Of a stretch of DNA of 64,000 nucleotides, positions 1 through 11,699 are shown one piece after another. Made by a program: the position numbers and the translations under genes. Source of the DNA: Sclerodactyla briareus (taxonomy: Eukaryota; Echinodermata; Holothuroidea; Dendrochirotida; Sclerodactylidae); the NCBI GenBank assembly GCA_026419785.1, contig JAODTK010001222.1:124001-188000 (forward strand), in the 5' to 3' direction. A model generated the notes under the pieces. That model did not search any database, was not told the origin of the DNA, and saw only the letters and a list, made by a program, of their open reading frames with translations. Within the stretch, counting starts at the first letter, position 1. Every line of letters begins with the position of its first letter.

Positions 1-2500
1 CGTTTGTCTTAACGACACTTTTATGACAGTGGTAGTTAATCTCTTTTTCACTATCTTCTATTCAGATGATTTTGAGAGGTGTGTTTTGACGGTTTAGGAT
101 TTCCAACAACAGCCTTCCGTGCCACCGCTCCGGGTTCCCGCCTAACCATCCGAAGCCATCAACACACAGTTCTACCTCTACCACGAGAGAGAGCGAGGCC
201 CTCCCCCGAGAGGTTAATACGACGGCACTAACCCACAGTGGGGATTCCCCAACCCGAGAAGTGAAACTAAGGTCTCATCCCACGGGTAACAGACACACTA
301 CAGAGCAGCATATATCCAATCTATCAAAGACTCCCTTCTAGACGCATGATTTTTGAGCGTATAGTTTATTATCTCTCGAGCTCGATCACTGACCACCTAC
401 GTCTGATTGGTTCCGCCTGTATAGATGAACTCAATTTCTAATTGATCCGGGCGTCTTTTTCACCGTCGTTCAAAATGCCTTCACTAACGCTTGTTACACT
501 AGAGGTGGAATGTGCCGGAATGCCGTCGAAATGGAAATTCGTGGTACATTCGTAATGTTCTGCATTCTGGATATTTGAGTCCATTCTTGTGGCCTAGCTT
601 TTCGAAAGCCTCGATTTGAATGTTTATAAAACACTCGAGGTGCAGTCGAAGTATAAAACATTACTCAGTATTCGACGTGTATTCGATCTACAATCTGACT
701 GCAATTCAAGTGTACATTTTAACATTTTGATCCACGGGCGTAAATCGCGGGGGGGGGGGGGGATGCGGGGGATGTATCCCCCCCCCCCACTGTTGAGGTA
801 GGGGGGGGGGATGGCCCTGTACAAACATCCCCTCCCCCCAGTTTTGTCAGTCCCAATAATTATTTTTGACAATGATATTCATCCATAATTAGACCAATTC
901 TCCACTTTTATTACAACAAAATATTTGTATAAGTCGAGGCGGCCAACTGCGAGGCTGAGTTCAACTCAAGTGTTACCCACACCAATAGACTGTCATTTAC
1001 CTTACATCCTAACTAACCCTATCTGATTCGATTTTTCCCTGAGCGCGAGCACCACAAACTACTAGGACGGTACTAATGTGCAGAAACATTTATATCGGGC
1101 TCGGAGACGAGACGAAATGTGTTTGGACGATTTTAAAATGGAGCTCCATCACCCGACCATGAGCATGTAACTTGATTCGTCCATATCACTTAATTGGATA
1201 TATGTGACTGACTGTCGGTGAGGTCTGCCCTCATTAACATAACATGTTATGTTGTCTTACATACTTTAGTTCTTGCGTCATTTTAACTGATCAAATGTTA
1301 AAGTGTTCAAAGATGCAACAATTCTCTTTAAACAATCCACAAATCGTAGCTAATATACTCATTCTTGAAGGCCTGAGTAAACACAGCTGAAAAAAAACCT
1401 CAAGTGCGTTTCCGGGCGTCTGGAGGTTGTGAAAGCAAACATTTTCATGTACGCTCCGCGCCAACCTATGGTGGCTCTCCGCTTAGATAGTAATCTAGCA
1501 AATCATCCCCCCCCCACTTCAAAACAAAAATCCACGCCCCTGTTTTGATCACACCCAAGACAGAAAAAAGAAGTTCAAACCCTGCAAATGAATGAGAATA
1601 CGGGGAATACGCGGTACTTTATGCATCATATCGGGGGCATCTCAGTAGCGTTCATGGTACAGTTGAGACATTTGAAGTATGTTTCTTATATTCGAAGCAC
1701 ATTTGTTCGAGTTTCATGGGGTTCAAACCATACGCGCTTTCCTGTGTGGAAGGTTCCAATCAACTTCGTTGTAGAGACAACGCCGAATAAGGAAACAAAA
1801 TATCCTGTCTGGCTGTGTGACGTGGACCCTACCTGGGGTAGTTGTCAAAAATGACATTTTCCGAGGGGGAATACGCTACCTATAATACCTAGCACACCCA
1901 GGAATAATGTAAACAAGTAAATGTACCAACTTCAGTGACGCACCGAGTCTGACAGAGCTGGCTATATTCAACCCACGTTTTCAGCTGACGCATGTAGCCT
2001 ACCTATCATGCTGATACGGCATGTATTATACGGTGGGACACTCTTTTCTATGAAAAAAAAAAAATCATTCAAAGTTTGAAGGCCAATAATCATGTGACAC
2101 ATGTGTTTTAAAAAGAACACGGTGAAGAGAAGACCTATCAAAACTCCAAACCCAAATAGAAGTTCTAGCACGGTGCCTCGTTAAATATTTCATTTAATTT
2201 TGAGAAATTCGAAGAATCTATGACATCAAGAGGAGACGATGCACAGAAATTGCTGCATTTTCAAAACAAATAAAGGTATTCACTCAGAAATGAGGTATTT
2301 GTGAGTTTTTTTTTTTTTTAAATTATTCGGATCCCATCTATAGTTTGTTTGGTACAAAAAATTCCTGCGGTCCCCCTTTGATGTCAAAGGCAAATTCGCA
2401 ATAAGCTGATTGCTTTTCGGTACCAGCTAGAACCAGCTGAAATTCGGTCTGGAGTTTCGACTGCCCTAATGTTATAAATGAACAATCAGGAGTTTAAAAA
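1..2500. other. non-coding stretch with G/C tracts
   Basis: I see no exon with credible splice sites and family resemblance here. The notable content is a G/C-tract block at 750-840, listed separately, and a C tract near 1507. The text around it ('ccacgggcgtaaatc' near 735, 'ccacgcccctg' near 1532) looks like parts of a dispersed repeat. One open frame at 1588-1854 has no recognisable domain. Confidence 0.5.
750..840. repeat. alternating G and C homopolymer block
   Basis: Runs of G and C (a G run at about 750, C at 779, G at 800, C near 832) alternate within 90 bases. Related phrases 'gatgtatccccc' and 'acaaacatcccc' recur. The strand-opposed runs make this a strong candidate for hairpin or quadruplex structure and a likely source of assembly error. 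Confidence 0.7.
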
Positions 2501-2621
2501 TATTTGCATGACCATTGGCGTTTATATATGCCGGCTGCAGAGGGATCTATGGGATCAAGAGGCGCGTGGATGTGTGTGTGTGTGATGTGTGTTTGTTCGT
2601 GTGCGCGTGTGCGCGCGCGCG

Positions 2622-2622
2622 T

Positions 2623-2710
<88 letters not shown>
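2622..2710 (+). repeat. GT dinucleotide microsatellite
   Basis: A nearly pure (GT)n tract of about 85 bases, preceded by a GCGCGC/GTGC variant segment from about 2580. Open frames through it on both strands (Cys/Val or His/Thr repeats) are artefacts of the repeat. Confidence 0.97.
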
Positions 2711-2713
<3 letters not shown>

Positions 2714-3189
2714 CAACATGTATATTATCAGTCGAGGACCGACATATGAAAACCACACCGTCCAGCGAAGGACCTTTTTCCACGAGCGACCGAAATCCGC
2801 GTCCTTCGGTAGGAAATGGCCATGGAAATGAATGTAGAGGGCGCCCTGCCAGAACCTTAGGGGGGGGGGGGGGGGGGTTAGGGACAGGTCCTCGGAGAGC
2901 AGAGGTGGTAGTGTAAACTGGAAACTGAGAAACATTTTGCAATCTGTGTTTAGTAACGAAACTCCTATCTGTCCGAGGACCTCCCGGTACAAATAAACAA
3001 CATTCCTGATTCTCCGAGGACCAAAACACACACACCCTTTGTTTGTTTGAGGTCCTCTTTGGTGCTCCATTGGATATGAATACGTGTATGTGTGTATGTG
3101 AATGTATGTGCGTGTGTGTGTTGTGTGTGTGTGGCACTGCTCGTCAAAACGGTATGTAACAGTCACAAGCATGTATCGCCAGTTCCACA

Positions 3190-3410
3190 TTCACTCTAAA
3201 AAATGTACCACCCGGGGCAATTTGTTTTACCCAACCTGGGCACACATTGCCCCCAAATGGGGGAAATATTACCCAGACTGGGTAATATTCCCCAAATGGG
3301 TGAAATATTACCCAGACTGGGTAAAATTTCCCCCAAATGGGTGAAATATTACCCAGACTGGGTAAAACGATTTGCCAGGGGGATTTGTACCCACATTTTT
3401 TCAGAGTGAA
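3190..3410. mobile_element. MITE-like element with palindromic core
   Basis: The 221-bp element begins TTCACTCTAAAAAATGT and ends ACATTTTTTCAGAGTGAA, near-perfect terminal inverted repeats with one extra base in one arm. The inside is a tandem series of about 43 bp built from the perfect hairpin TTACCCAGACTGGGTAA alternating with the short palindrome CCCAAATGGG, present about three times. No transposase is encoded. The open frames through it (Tyr-Tyr-Pro-Asp-Trp repeats on both strands) follow from the palindromes. I cannot see a clear target-site duplication, so the superfamily is not assigned. Confidence 0.8.
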
Positions 3411-6400
3411 GTGTGTATTTGGTTGCACGCATGTGGTTTTTTTGTTTTTTTTTCGGGATAAATCATGGTTTGTGAAGTTAAAGTTTTCATGACAAGGTCG
3501 TGAGAGGGAAAATTTCGAAGAGCTTGTCAGCACAATATGTGGGGAGTTCCTCTCAATTATAAGGGTGTGTGGGTTGCCATTGTTTCTAGGCCTATACCCA
3601 ATCCTTACCCTTAGAGTGGTATTGTTACGCTGCCTTAAAATGTGTTGAAAAGGCTGAATTAGGCTATGCTGTAGGCCTATGTGGATAGGCCCCTCTACCT
3701 TTTACTGAAAAAAACACTAATTTACTAGGCAATTGGTGAACTTTTGGCCTAAACTTGTGGGTCCGACTTACCGAAGAATGGTTTGCCATGGTAAGTATCG
3801 AAATCATACGAACTCGGAATAGCCTTTATTCAGACATCGCTGTCAGATAAGCGGGAAACTGGAATTTGAGGTACCGCGAGAAATAACTATGCACTGGGAA
3901 ACGCTTGAACACTGACTGTTTTTTTTCTTCTTCTCATGGCTTGGTGAACTAATTGTTACACTAATACTCTACGATTCCAATAGCATAATCGATATTGTAC
4001 ATATCACACTTCTTGACAATCTGCATTCAAGCCAAGTGTTGCTTCGAAATGTCTCGTCTTTAGCGGTTTCATGTCGAAATGTATTTTTCAAGACGTAATC
4101 AGATTGTTATGACACTAGTTGATCTCATTTTCTTACAGGAGAAATGCTTAACTATGAGACGTCCAGGTTTTTCCAGGGCAATTTATCCACACGTTTGATC
4201 ACGTCCATGATAATGATATATAATACTTTATTAATATTCTAAATTCGTGAAAATCCTATTCAATGTAATTTCGAAGTGACACAAATGCATGATGGACAGA
4301 TTCAAAGAAAATTTTGTGATTTGCAAGTCTTTCTTGCATGTATTGGAAAATGATAATCTCTACACTTCCAGGAGATTCTCAATATGTGCCAATTAAGCTT
4401 TCCTCGATGTTAGACTCATTTTGTTACTAGCTTCAGGCCTGTCGTTGGATTAACACTGCCACCAGTAACACTGACAGTTTATAATGATACCTACGTTGAC
4501 TTGTTTGTGGTCATCATTGTACAAGCCTTGATGCAGCAGCCATATTGTCCACCATTTTGGACAGAGCTGTTTAGTTGGTTAGCGAAGAGTAATTGTATCC
4601 ATTTCGCCAGGCTTAGAGTAACTGTTGAATAAACACCAGGTATCTCTTACTATGTACACCTAGTTGGTATTCGTCCATTCTCGGGATGTCGTACCCACAA
4701 TGCTGAATAGCGTCGGGTTGATGTACCAACAATTCATTCTCAAAGAGGAATTTCGATCAATTGAAAAAATCGAATTCGTTTATTGCACTGAGGATAAGGG
4801 GAGGGGGATTGCAAAGGTAAGTATCTGTTTTGTGTGATATATTGATTTGCCAAACCCTGGAAATAGCATTGTTGTAGCACAAGAGAGGGTGATTTCAGAG
4901 CTCTGCATATGTGTGAAACCCTCTAGATCATTGCCAGTCATATCACAATTTCCCAAGCAATTTTAAGTGGTCATTGGGGGGGGGGCACTAGTCTAACTGC
5001 GATGCCTGAGGTTTCTCACCCTGATATATGGTTTGACTTATCCAATAATATTGGAATGAATGTGTTATTTATGATTTAGGAAATTTAATGATGGGCACTA
5101 ATATTCATCCAAGTGAAAATCCTGTTGAAATACTGATGGACACATGCAGGACATGTGCCTTGGAGGTGGGCTGTTGAGCGAGTTATAAGCCAACGGGCTC
5201 AACTTGTGTAAGGTAGTGATATTCTAGAGATAATTTGAAGTTAGAGAAGTATAAACAATTGTCCGATGCGTAATATTTTGTTTGCATTGACTGGGGTCGA
5301 ACTCGGCCCCGAGTCCAGAGGCATCGTGAGTCCGAGCCAAGCCAAGAATCGGTTTCTAGTCCTGAAACCAGTACCCCAGCTCTGGTGTCGGGTCAAGGTC
5401 ATTCAAGGTCACACAAGAGGGGAAACCTAAAACAAAAAACTTGTCAGCAGATATCTTATTTACCAAGCATGTATCGAGTTCAAATTAGGCGCATGGGTCA
5501 CCCGTATCGGACGAATGAACCATTGCGTTTGGCATAGAGTTGAAATCATTTATGGTCGTCAGTGAGCGAACGAACAAAGTTCTAGTCAGCACGTTAAAGC
5601 CAGGCTCACACTGTGCAGAGTTCAACGCCGCTATGCTCCGCAACCCTCGCGTAACAGAGCGGCGAATTCAGCAAACAGCGTTCCGCAAAAGCTGGCGGTG
5701 AGTTGAGGTGTACTCGCAGCGGGAAGACTGCAGTGTTTTTCGGTATCACATATGAAATATCCACCGCAGTCATTTAGAGCACTGCGTGTCTATTCGCACT
5801 ACGTGATATAACAATACACGAAGAGATTGAGATAAAGATGGAATACAACAACGATCGCAAAAGACGGATCTCGTCAATTGTGTTGTATTTACTACAAATG
5901 CGACTACAGTGAACAAGGGTAAGATGATATCTCAGCAGAACGTCAGGCACCTTATGGGTCGGGTTCTCGGAGGATTTTTCGGTTAGAACTCGTGAATCAG
6001 TTCGCTTGAGTTCACTCTCTCTGTGATCGCTCGACGGACGGATCAGAGGGAGAAATTCAAACGGGAACTCAGCAGGAAATTGGGTATCGCCATGTTGTAG
6101 GTGGACAGATTCACCAAAACGCCCAAACAAGACTAGGCCTGGCCTAGCCGTGACTTCATAAAACATCAAGTTAATACTGACAACCCATTAGCATTCAGTA
6201 CTGTCCACTCCGTCAGCCATTATTTTCCCTCAATCCATAGTGTTCGGGTCACTAACATAGTACAAAGTGTCCTACTTTCAAACCAATTTCCCCCCTTTTT
6301 TCTCGCAAAAAAATGGAGTACGAAGTGCGGATCCCGTATATCCATTCCCTCTGCTGGTCAAAATAAGAAAAAAACCCGTAATTGCGAGCCTGATCGCGCA

Positions 6401-7271
6401 TTTATCGCCTGCGCGTTTTCTTTTAAACTGTTGCCATAACGAAGCTTTGAATTAATTGCGGAAAGGTCTCTGAAATTTAGAAAACTGGTTATGGGTCTGC
6501 GTTGAGTAAAAAAGGTGGGTGACCACGGCCTGCGGTCGTAGCCCCAAACGTTGTGGTCTCGCGGGAGCGGTGTTGGATCCATCACAAGGCTCCGCAACCC
6601 CCCGCGGGAGCAATTCCTCCACAGGTGAGGCCGCGGCTTAAGTGAGGAGGATCCGCAAACTTGTATCGGGGTAAAATTAGGTACGTTGGTGCACCATAAC
6701 AGAGAATGAACCCTATGGTTTTTTGGTTGTTGTTTTTTTGGTCTTTGTGTGTTTTTTGTGGTATTCTACCAAATTACGGCAGGGCTTGCGCCATATTTAT
6801 ATGTTTCACATACGTATATTACTATGTAATATGATCGGGTATGCATAGGCAGGGTAGGGGTGAGATAGGGCACTCTGTCAACAGTATAGATTGAGGAAAG
6901 GATCTTACTATACTCGGACGGACAGAAATTGAAGTAATGTGTGTGAAAGTCCCTTCTGTCAAGAAACAGTGCAAATAGCTCACTACTACGGTGCGAACCA
7001 CATAGACGTGAGTCAATGGTGCGACACGTGAGCTGTTGTCATTCAGATTCATTCGGATGACTATGTTTGTTCGCTGCCTTGACTGAATAAAATGTTTGAA
7101 ACCGTTGTATGTAAGGTGGAAAACCGATGAACACGGCAGAGAAGCACTACGCGCAGTGGCGTTCTCGTCGAAATACAAATTGTCGCGAAGCAAAACTGTC
7201 TTAGTGGTGGTATGGCTACAGAAATCAATACTAAATGAATTTCCAGGAATTCCATCACATATCTTTTTCAG
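3411..7271. other. no confident gene; upstream part of lipase locus
   Basis: The lipase needs N-terminal exons upstream of 7272, but I could not identify them. Good donor-like sites occur at 3790 (ATG|GTAAGT) and 4816 (AAG|GTAAGT). An acceptor-like site (TTTTCTTACAG) precedes 4141. None is joined to sequence I can match to the lipase N-terminal half, so the first exons may lie left of the window. A short A/G-rich repeat of the type 'gactcgg/cgaggcc' sits at 5290-5350. Confidence 0.4.
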
Positions 7272-7496
7272 AGCGACGTTAACGTTATCTTGGTTGATTG
7301 GAGCGGCGGAGCGTTCGAGATGTACCCGACCTCCCGCACCAATATAAGGGTGGTCGCGCGACAGATCGCGAGGTTGCTGCTGAATTTACGGGGGACGTTC
7401 CCATGTTAGGAGCCATCCATATCATCGGACACAGTCTGGGAGCTCATACCGCGGGCTATGTTGGAGAGGAAACGGAGTTCATCGACAGGATCACAG
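7272..7496 (+). CDS. pancreatic-type lipase, exon with serine elbow (frameshifted)
   Basis: This exon codes for the central part of an alpha/beta-hydrolase lipase of the pancreatic/lipoprotein lipase family, a secreted enzyme that cleaves fatty-acid esters of glycerolipids. The acceptor is CTTTTTCAG at 7271 and the donor is ACAG|GTATGT at 7496. The first frame reads DVNVILVDWSGGAF and NIRVVARQIA, matching the family's strand-and-helix before the nucleophile. After a GGGGG run near 7390 the frame must shift by one base to continue as AIHIIGHSLGAHTAGYVG, with the catalytic serine in GHSLG, and DRITG at the end. One missing G restores a 226-base exon running from phase 0 to phase 1, which fits the next exon. 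The break is either a homopolymer sequencing error or a pseudogene lesion. No earlier exons were recognised. Confidence 0.9.
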
Positions 7497-9700
7497 GTAT
7501 GTTGTGTATGTGCATGGAATTGGTGTGAGTGCCTTAAAAGACAACTTTCGCGTCATTCAGCGAGATAGCTTGCCTGAATCGGTTTTAAAACATGCTTTTT
7601 TGAATTATTGGGGGTTATTGAAATTGAGAACAGGGTAAAAATGGTTCAACATTGTCTTTGGCGGTCATTTTCAATTTCGGGATGCCTGCAATTTCTATGT
7701 GGAAATTATTTTAAATCTCTACATAAGGTATTGATCGCAAAATCCAGAAGCCTCAATACCAGCCAACTCTGTAGTGATGTTCTCACTATCATTAAAGGCG
7801 CGGCTATTCGAATTAATCAATTTCACAAACCATCGAGAAGGATATAGCCAACTATCGATCCTTCTCTATGATCACAACACAGAGATAGATAGAGTGTGGG
7901 TCGGCTCTGGATTGGGAAGCCAATTGAACCGCGGCCGGTGCATGTGGGAAATGCACTCAAAAGATCGTACCTAGGCAGCAATTTACAAGTGACATGTACG
8001 TTAGCAAAACGAGGGAAAAAATTATCATTCGTTATTTAGGGCAAACTCGTAGAAAAGAATAATACATTCTGCTTGAAACATATGGAAAAATACCCGAAGA
8101 ATACAATAGTAAGCTTTTGGACGCCAAAATTCGGAGTGAAATTATTTAAAATGACAAAAAACCAGTTGCGCGCGATGGGCACTACATACTGTACGGCAAT
8201 GAGTCTGGTAAGTAGGCCTCACTAGCCCTAGGCGTATGTGCACTCAACTCCCTGACTGTGCTACGCGTACGAAGAACTCAGGTGGTAAACAGATAATCGG
8301 CAACGGTGACTGGGAAAACTTTTGCATTATTCGAAACAGAACGATGCCTAGCTGCTTTTTGGTTCAGCCAAACGGCAGAAAAACAAACTGTGACCTGGTA
8401 CAAAAAAATGAGGGGTTGAGTTTCGCCGGTAAAGCCTTATAGTAGTGACAAAGCTAGAGGCTATCTGTTGACAATGATAGCGAGCTGTTACAAAATAATA
8501 ATAGGCCGATAGGTATCAGCCTGATTGGGATAATTTAAGGGAAATTAGGGTGGACCTGATCAAACGTCAAATGATGTGTGTCAGCTAGGCTATTACAACA
8601 GAAAAAATGTGTTCAAGAAATGCTCGCCTACAAACAAGGCTCCCATGTCCAGGCACTGGCCATCAGCCGTATTTCACTGCCCAGATGTAATTGTAATGGA
8701 GGAGACTGCAGCAAAAAGGGTTATTTGATGATGAGAGTTTTGAAAAAACTGCAAACACCAACGTCAGACGTCGTCGAATTTTTCTTCTCCGTTTTCATAA
8801 GTATTTGGCTCTTCCATTTTCGTCATTATTCCTATTTGCTCTCGTGCGTGGTGTGTTCTGTGTTGTATTTTGTGTTGAGCTGTTTTAAGTCTCTCAGCGT
8901 GAGTTGTTACTTTTTGGCTATTTTTCGCTCTAGGCCACTCGTTCCCCTCCCAGCAAAGCCTGCTTTTCGCCTTCCAGTGGTACCTGTGTGTAATAGCGTC
9001 ATAGCGTAGCATTCCTTGGTGTGTATGTCCGCTGGGGTGGAGGGTGAGTTGAGTGTGCTAGTGATTCGCGTAAGCCTATTGTCAGTTTGTCTCTTGATTT
9101 GTTATGCTCCGTGGCCGTGTGAAGGTAGCCTCTGGCATTCTTTTGTCTACAGTATTGATTTTTTTCTTCTCACAGTGAAGGAGTACGCTTGCTACTGAGT
9201 GTGGTGTATTTTGCTATCTGATTTCGTGTTATAGTGAGGCTAATTAGTTTGCTCGTATCATTTGGACCTGGTAATTGATTCTATGTAAGTGCGACTGTGG
9301 TCGAAATAAATCGTGAGTTAAAGTAGTTGTTGTGAGGTTTCATTTTACTACTTTTGTTAGCTCTGCATCAGTATTTTCACTGGTAGGGCCCCCTACTTAT
9401 TTTCATGTTCGTACTTTTTGTTCTTCTATTTATTGCTGTTAGGGGAGGATAGGCGGCTAGCCTGGCAGGGTTGGATATGTGGATCGAGTATCTGAAGCGG
9501 GGCTGAGTTTCAGGGGGGAGCTTTGAGGACACTAAGGCGGATGGGTTATTAGGATGTAGACGGTCATAGACTAGCCGAGATTGTGAAGCGAGGCTTGGGC
9601 ACGTGAGTGTCAGTTGGAAGAGGTTAGGAGGGGGGTTGCTGCCGATACAACGGAAGTAGTAGTTGATCCTGGCATGACATAGGAACAGTTTTAGTGGTGG
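7497..9700. other. intron of lipase; nothing confident
   Basis: This is the first part of a 12.2-kb intron. Part of 8560-9700 may be 5' untranslated sequence of the LINE that follows, but I could not find its boundary. I see no exon here. Confidence 0.4.
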
Positions 9701-9849
9701 CAGTTTTGAGGAGGCGGTTGCAGGGGGTCAGTTGGATGGAGTTGGGGCGGGGGAGAGGACAGGGAGGGGGACCGTTCAGAGGCGGTGGTTCGCGCGCGTG
9801 GAGGAAGGGAAAGGTCGGACTTTGGGGGAGGATAAGGTAAAAGGAAGTG

Positions 9850-10330
9850 TTTGTGGTGGGGGATTCGATTGTATGTTGACAGGGACTTTAGTCGCGGGGA
9901 ATAAGAGGAAGCGTACGCGCGTTTGTCTTCCGGGCGCTAGGGTAGAGGACATTAGTGCGAGGGTAAACAGGATCGTGGGGGAGGTAGGAGGTGGTGGTTG
10001 TCGAGCTAGGCACTAATAATCTCCGGGGTGACAGGCAGGACATCCTAAGATCCGATTCCGTGAACTGTGTCGCAAGGCTGAAGTCCATAGGTGAAGTCGC
10101 GACTTTGGGCATTCACCTAGGATGACGGTCAGCGTGCTGGGAGGACGATAGCGGGTATTAAATAGGTGGTTAATTAGCGTGTGCTGGGGAGGGCGTTCAG
10201 TTTGTGGATGTTGTGTTTTGGGAAGGAGGGAATCTTTCGCTAAGGATGGTCTTCACCTTAATGGGCGGGGGCTCTTCACTGTTAGGCAAGTTGGTAATTC
10301 CTGCGTGGAAGGGTTGTTTTTAAACTAAAA
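9850..10330 (+). pseudogene. LINE ORF1 with SGNH/GDSL hydrolase-like domain
   Basis: Shifting between frames gives FVVGDSIV (GDS serine motif, near 9857), RTRVCLPGARVEDISARV, VVELGTNN (Asn block, near 9997) and FAKDGLHLNGRG (Asp-x-x-His block, near 10240). These are the ordered catalytic blocks of an SGNH-type hydrolase, a domain known in the first ORF of some CR1-clade elements, where its role is unclear but has been linked to ORF1 function. At least three frame changes separate the blocks, so no intact protein is made. It is followed directly by the endonuclease part of the element. Confidence 0.75.
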
Positions 10331-10429
10331 TTTGGGGGCGAGGTCAGGTGTGTCGTAGGCTTACTGGGCAGGGTGTAAATAGGAAGCCTCGCAGGGGAGT
10401 CTGGCGAGGTCAGCAATGGCGATAGATAT

Positions 10430-11060
10430 GTTAGCCAGCTGTGTTTTTTCTGTGCTAATGTTCAAATATCAGGAACAAGTTTGATGAGTTGCAGATTTAG
10501 TCCAGGAACGCAAGCCTGACGTCATTGGAGTAAGAGTAGTGGTTGAACAATGATATTTCCACAGCCAATGTTCACCTTCCTGGTTTTGTTGTTATAGGAA
10601 GATAGGAAGATACTTCCGTGCATGGTGGTGGAGTTTGTGATGTGAGGTCGTGACTTGAAAGTTTTGAGGAGGTCGATATTGGTGTAAGTTTTGTCATCGG
10701 TTTGGTGTGAAATTCCGTCTAACTCATCTGGTATTCCCAGTTCTTTATAGTTGGCGTTGTATATTGTTCTCCAAATAGCTCTGAGACAACAACTTTTTCT
10801 TTCGACATGCTTTTCGAAGTTTCTGAGAAGAGTTACATATTATGGGTGATTTCAGTTATCCAGATATTTCTTGGTATAATGGTAATAGTGGCTGTCATGG
10901 ATCTGGCTTTTCAATGTTCACGCAGGATTGCGTCCTTTTCAGCATGTACATTTCTAACCAGAAAGCATAATATTGTGGATTCCGTTTGAGCATAGTGATT
11001 CCAGAGGCTGTAGATATGTAGAGAACTTGGGTAAGCTCGGTGCAAGTGAGCACGATAATT
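10430..11060 (+). pseudogene. LINE endonuclease domain (APE type), degraded
   Basis: Fragments in shifting frames resemble the apurinic-like endonuclease that nicks target DNA for CR1-type LINEs: a segment like 'KPDVIG' near 10520, a 'HGGGVCDV' segment near 10625, and MGDFSYPDISWYNG near 10840, which matches the family's GDFN-YP-I-W block carrying the Asp/Asn of the active site. The piece 'HDNFRLS' near 11053 corresponds to the later S-D-H block, though the serine itself is not clear. Frame breaks separate all of these. Confidence 0.7.
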
Positions 11061-11699
11061 TTAGGCTTTCAAGGTGTTGTTCTGTCAATATCCCTCAGAG
11101 TGTAGAGATTGTTCTTGTTTCGTGAAAACCGATGTGGATGGCATTTCCAGGTTTTTTAGCAAAGAGGTGGCATAACATGTTAATAAGTACGAATGCTGTT
11201 GACTTTGGATGGTTTCATGAAAGGTAACGAGGTTATGAAAGTTTACGTTCCCCTTTTTGGAGGAAACGTTGAAGTAAGAACACGAGGCCTGCTGGGATGA
11301 AAAGGGAAGTTTTTCTGCCATCAAACGTAAGCGACCCTTATGGCGACTTATCGTTCTTCTGGGTCAGTGTCGGATCTCGAGCATTTCAAAAGTTTCAGCA
11401 AAAGCTTGTCCAGCGTTAGTTTCTGGTGCTAAACTGATTTCGAGAGGGCAGATTGCTCAACATAAAGGATCTTTTTTCTGATCCTCGTGCATTTTTCTAT
11501 TATGTGAGGGGGAAGCAAGAATGAAAGTCAAGGAACAGCACTGGCCCTTTGATAGATTCCAACTCGGGTAGTACAATCAGCGATAGCCAGGAGATGGCTT
11601 GCGTTCTTAATAAATATTTATCGTGTGTCTGTTTTACTCATGAGGAATTGGATAATTTTGGTGACCTAGTTGTCGGGGTTTCTCCGCCAGGAGTATGGT

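Noticed and set aside
2504-3190. Overlapping open frames on both strands, up to 211 codons
   Set aside because: They run through the GT microsatellite and G tract; Cys/Val and His/Thr repeats are products of the repeat, not a protein.
3102-3533. Open frames with repeated Tyr-Tyr-Pro-Asp-Trp-Val units
   Set aside because: The peptide repeat comes from the palindromic core of the MITE and appears on both strands.
4141-4200. Possible lipase N-terminal exon after TTTTCTTACAG
   Set aside because: The reading LNYETSRFFQGNLSTRLI only faintly resembles the family and has no matching donor or HG motif.
5774-6169. 131-codon minus-strand frame
   Set aside because: No motif, no paired splice sites, no conserved pattern recognised.
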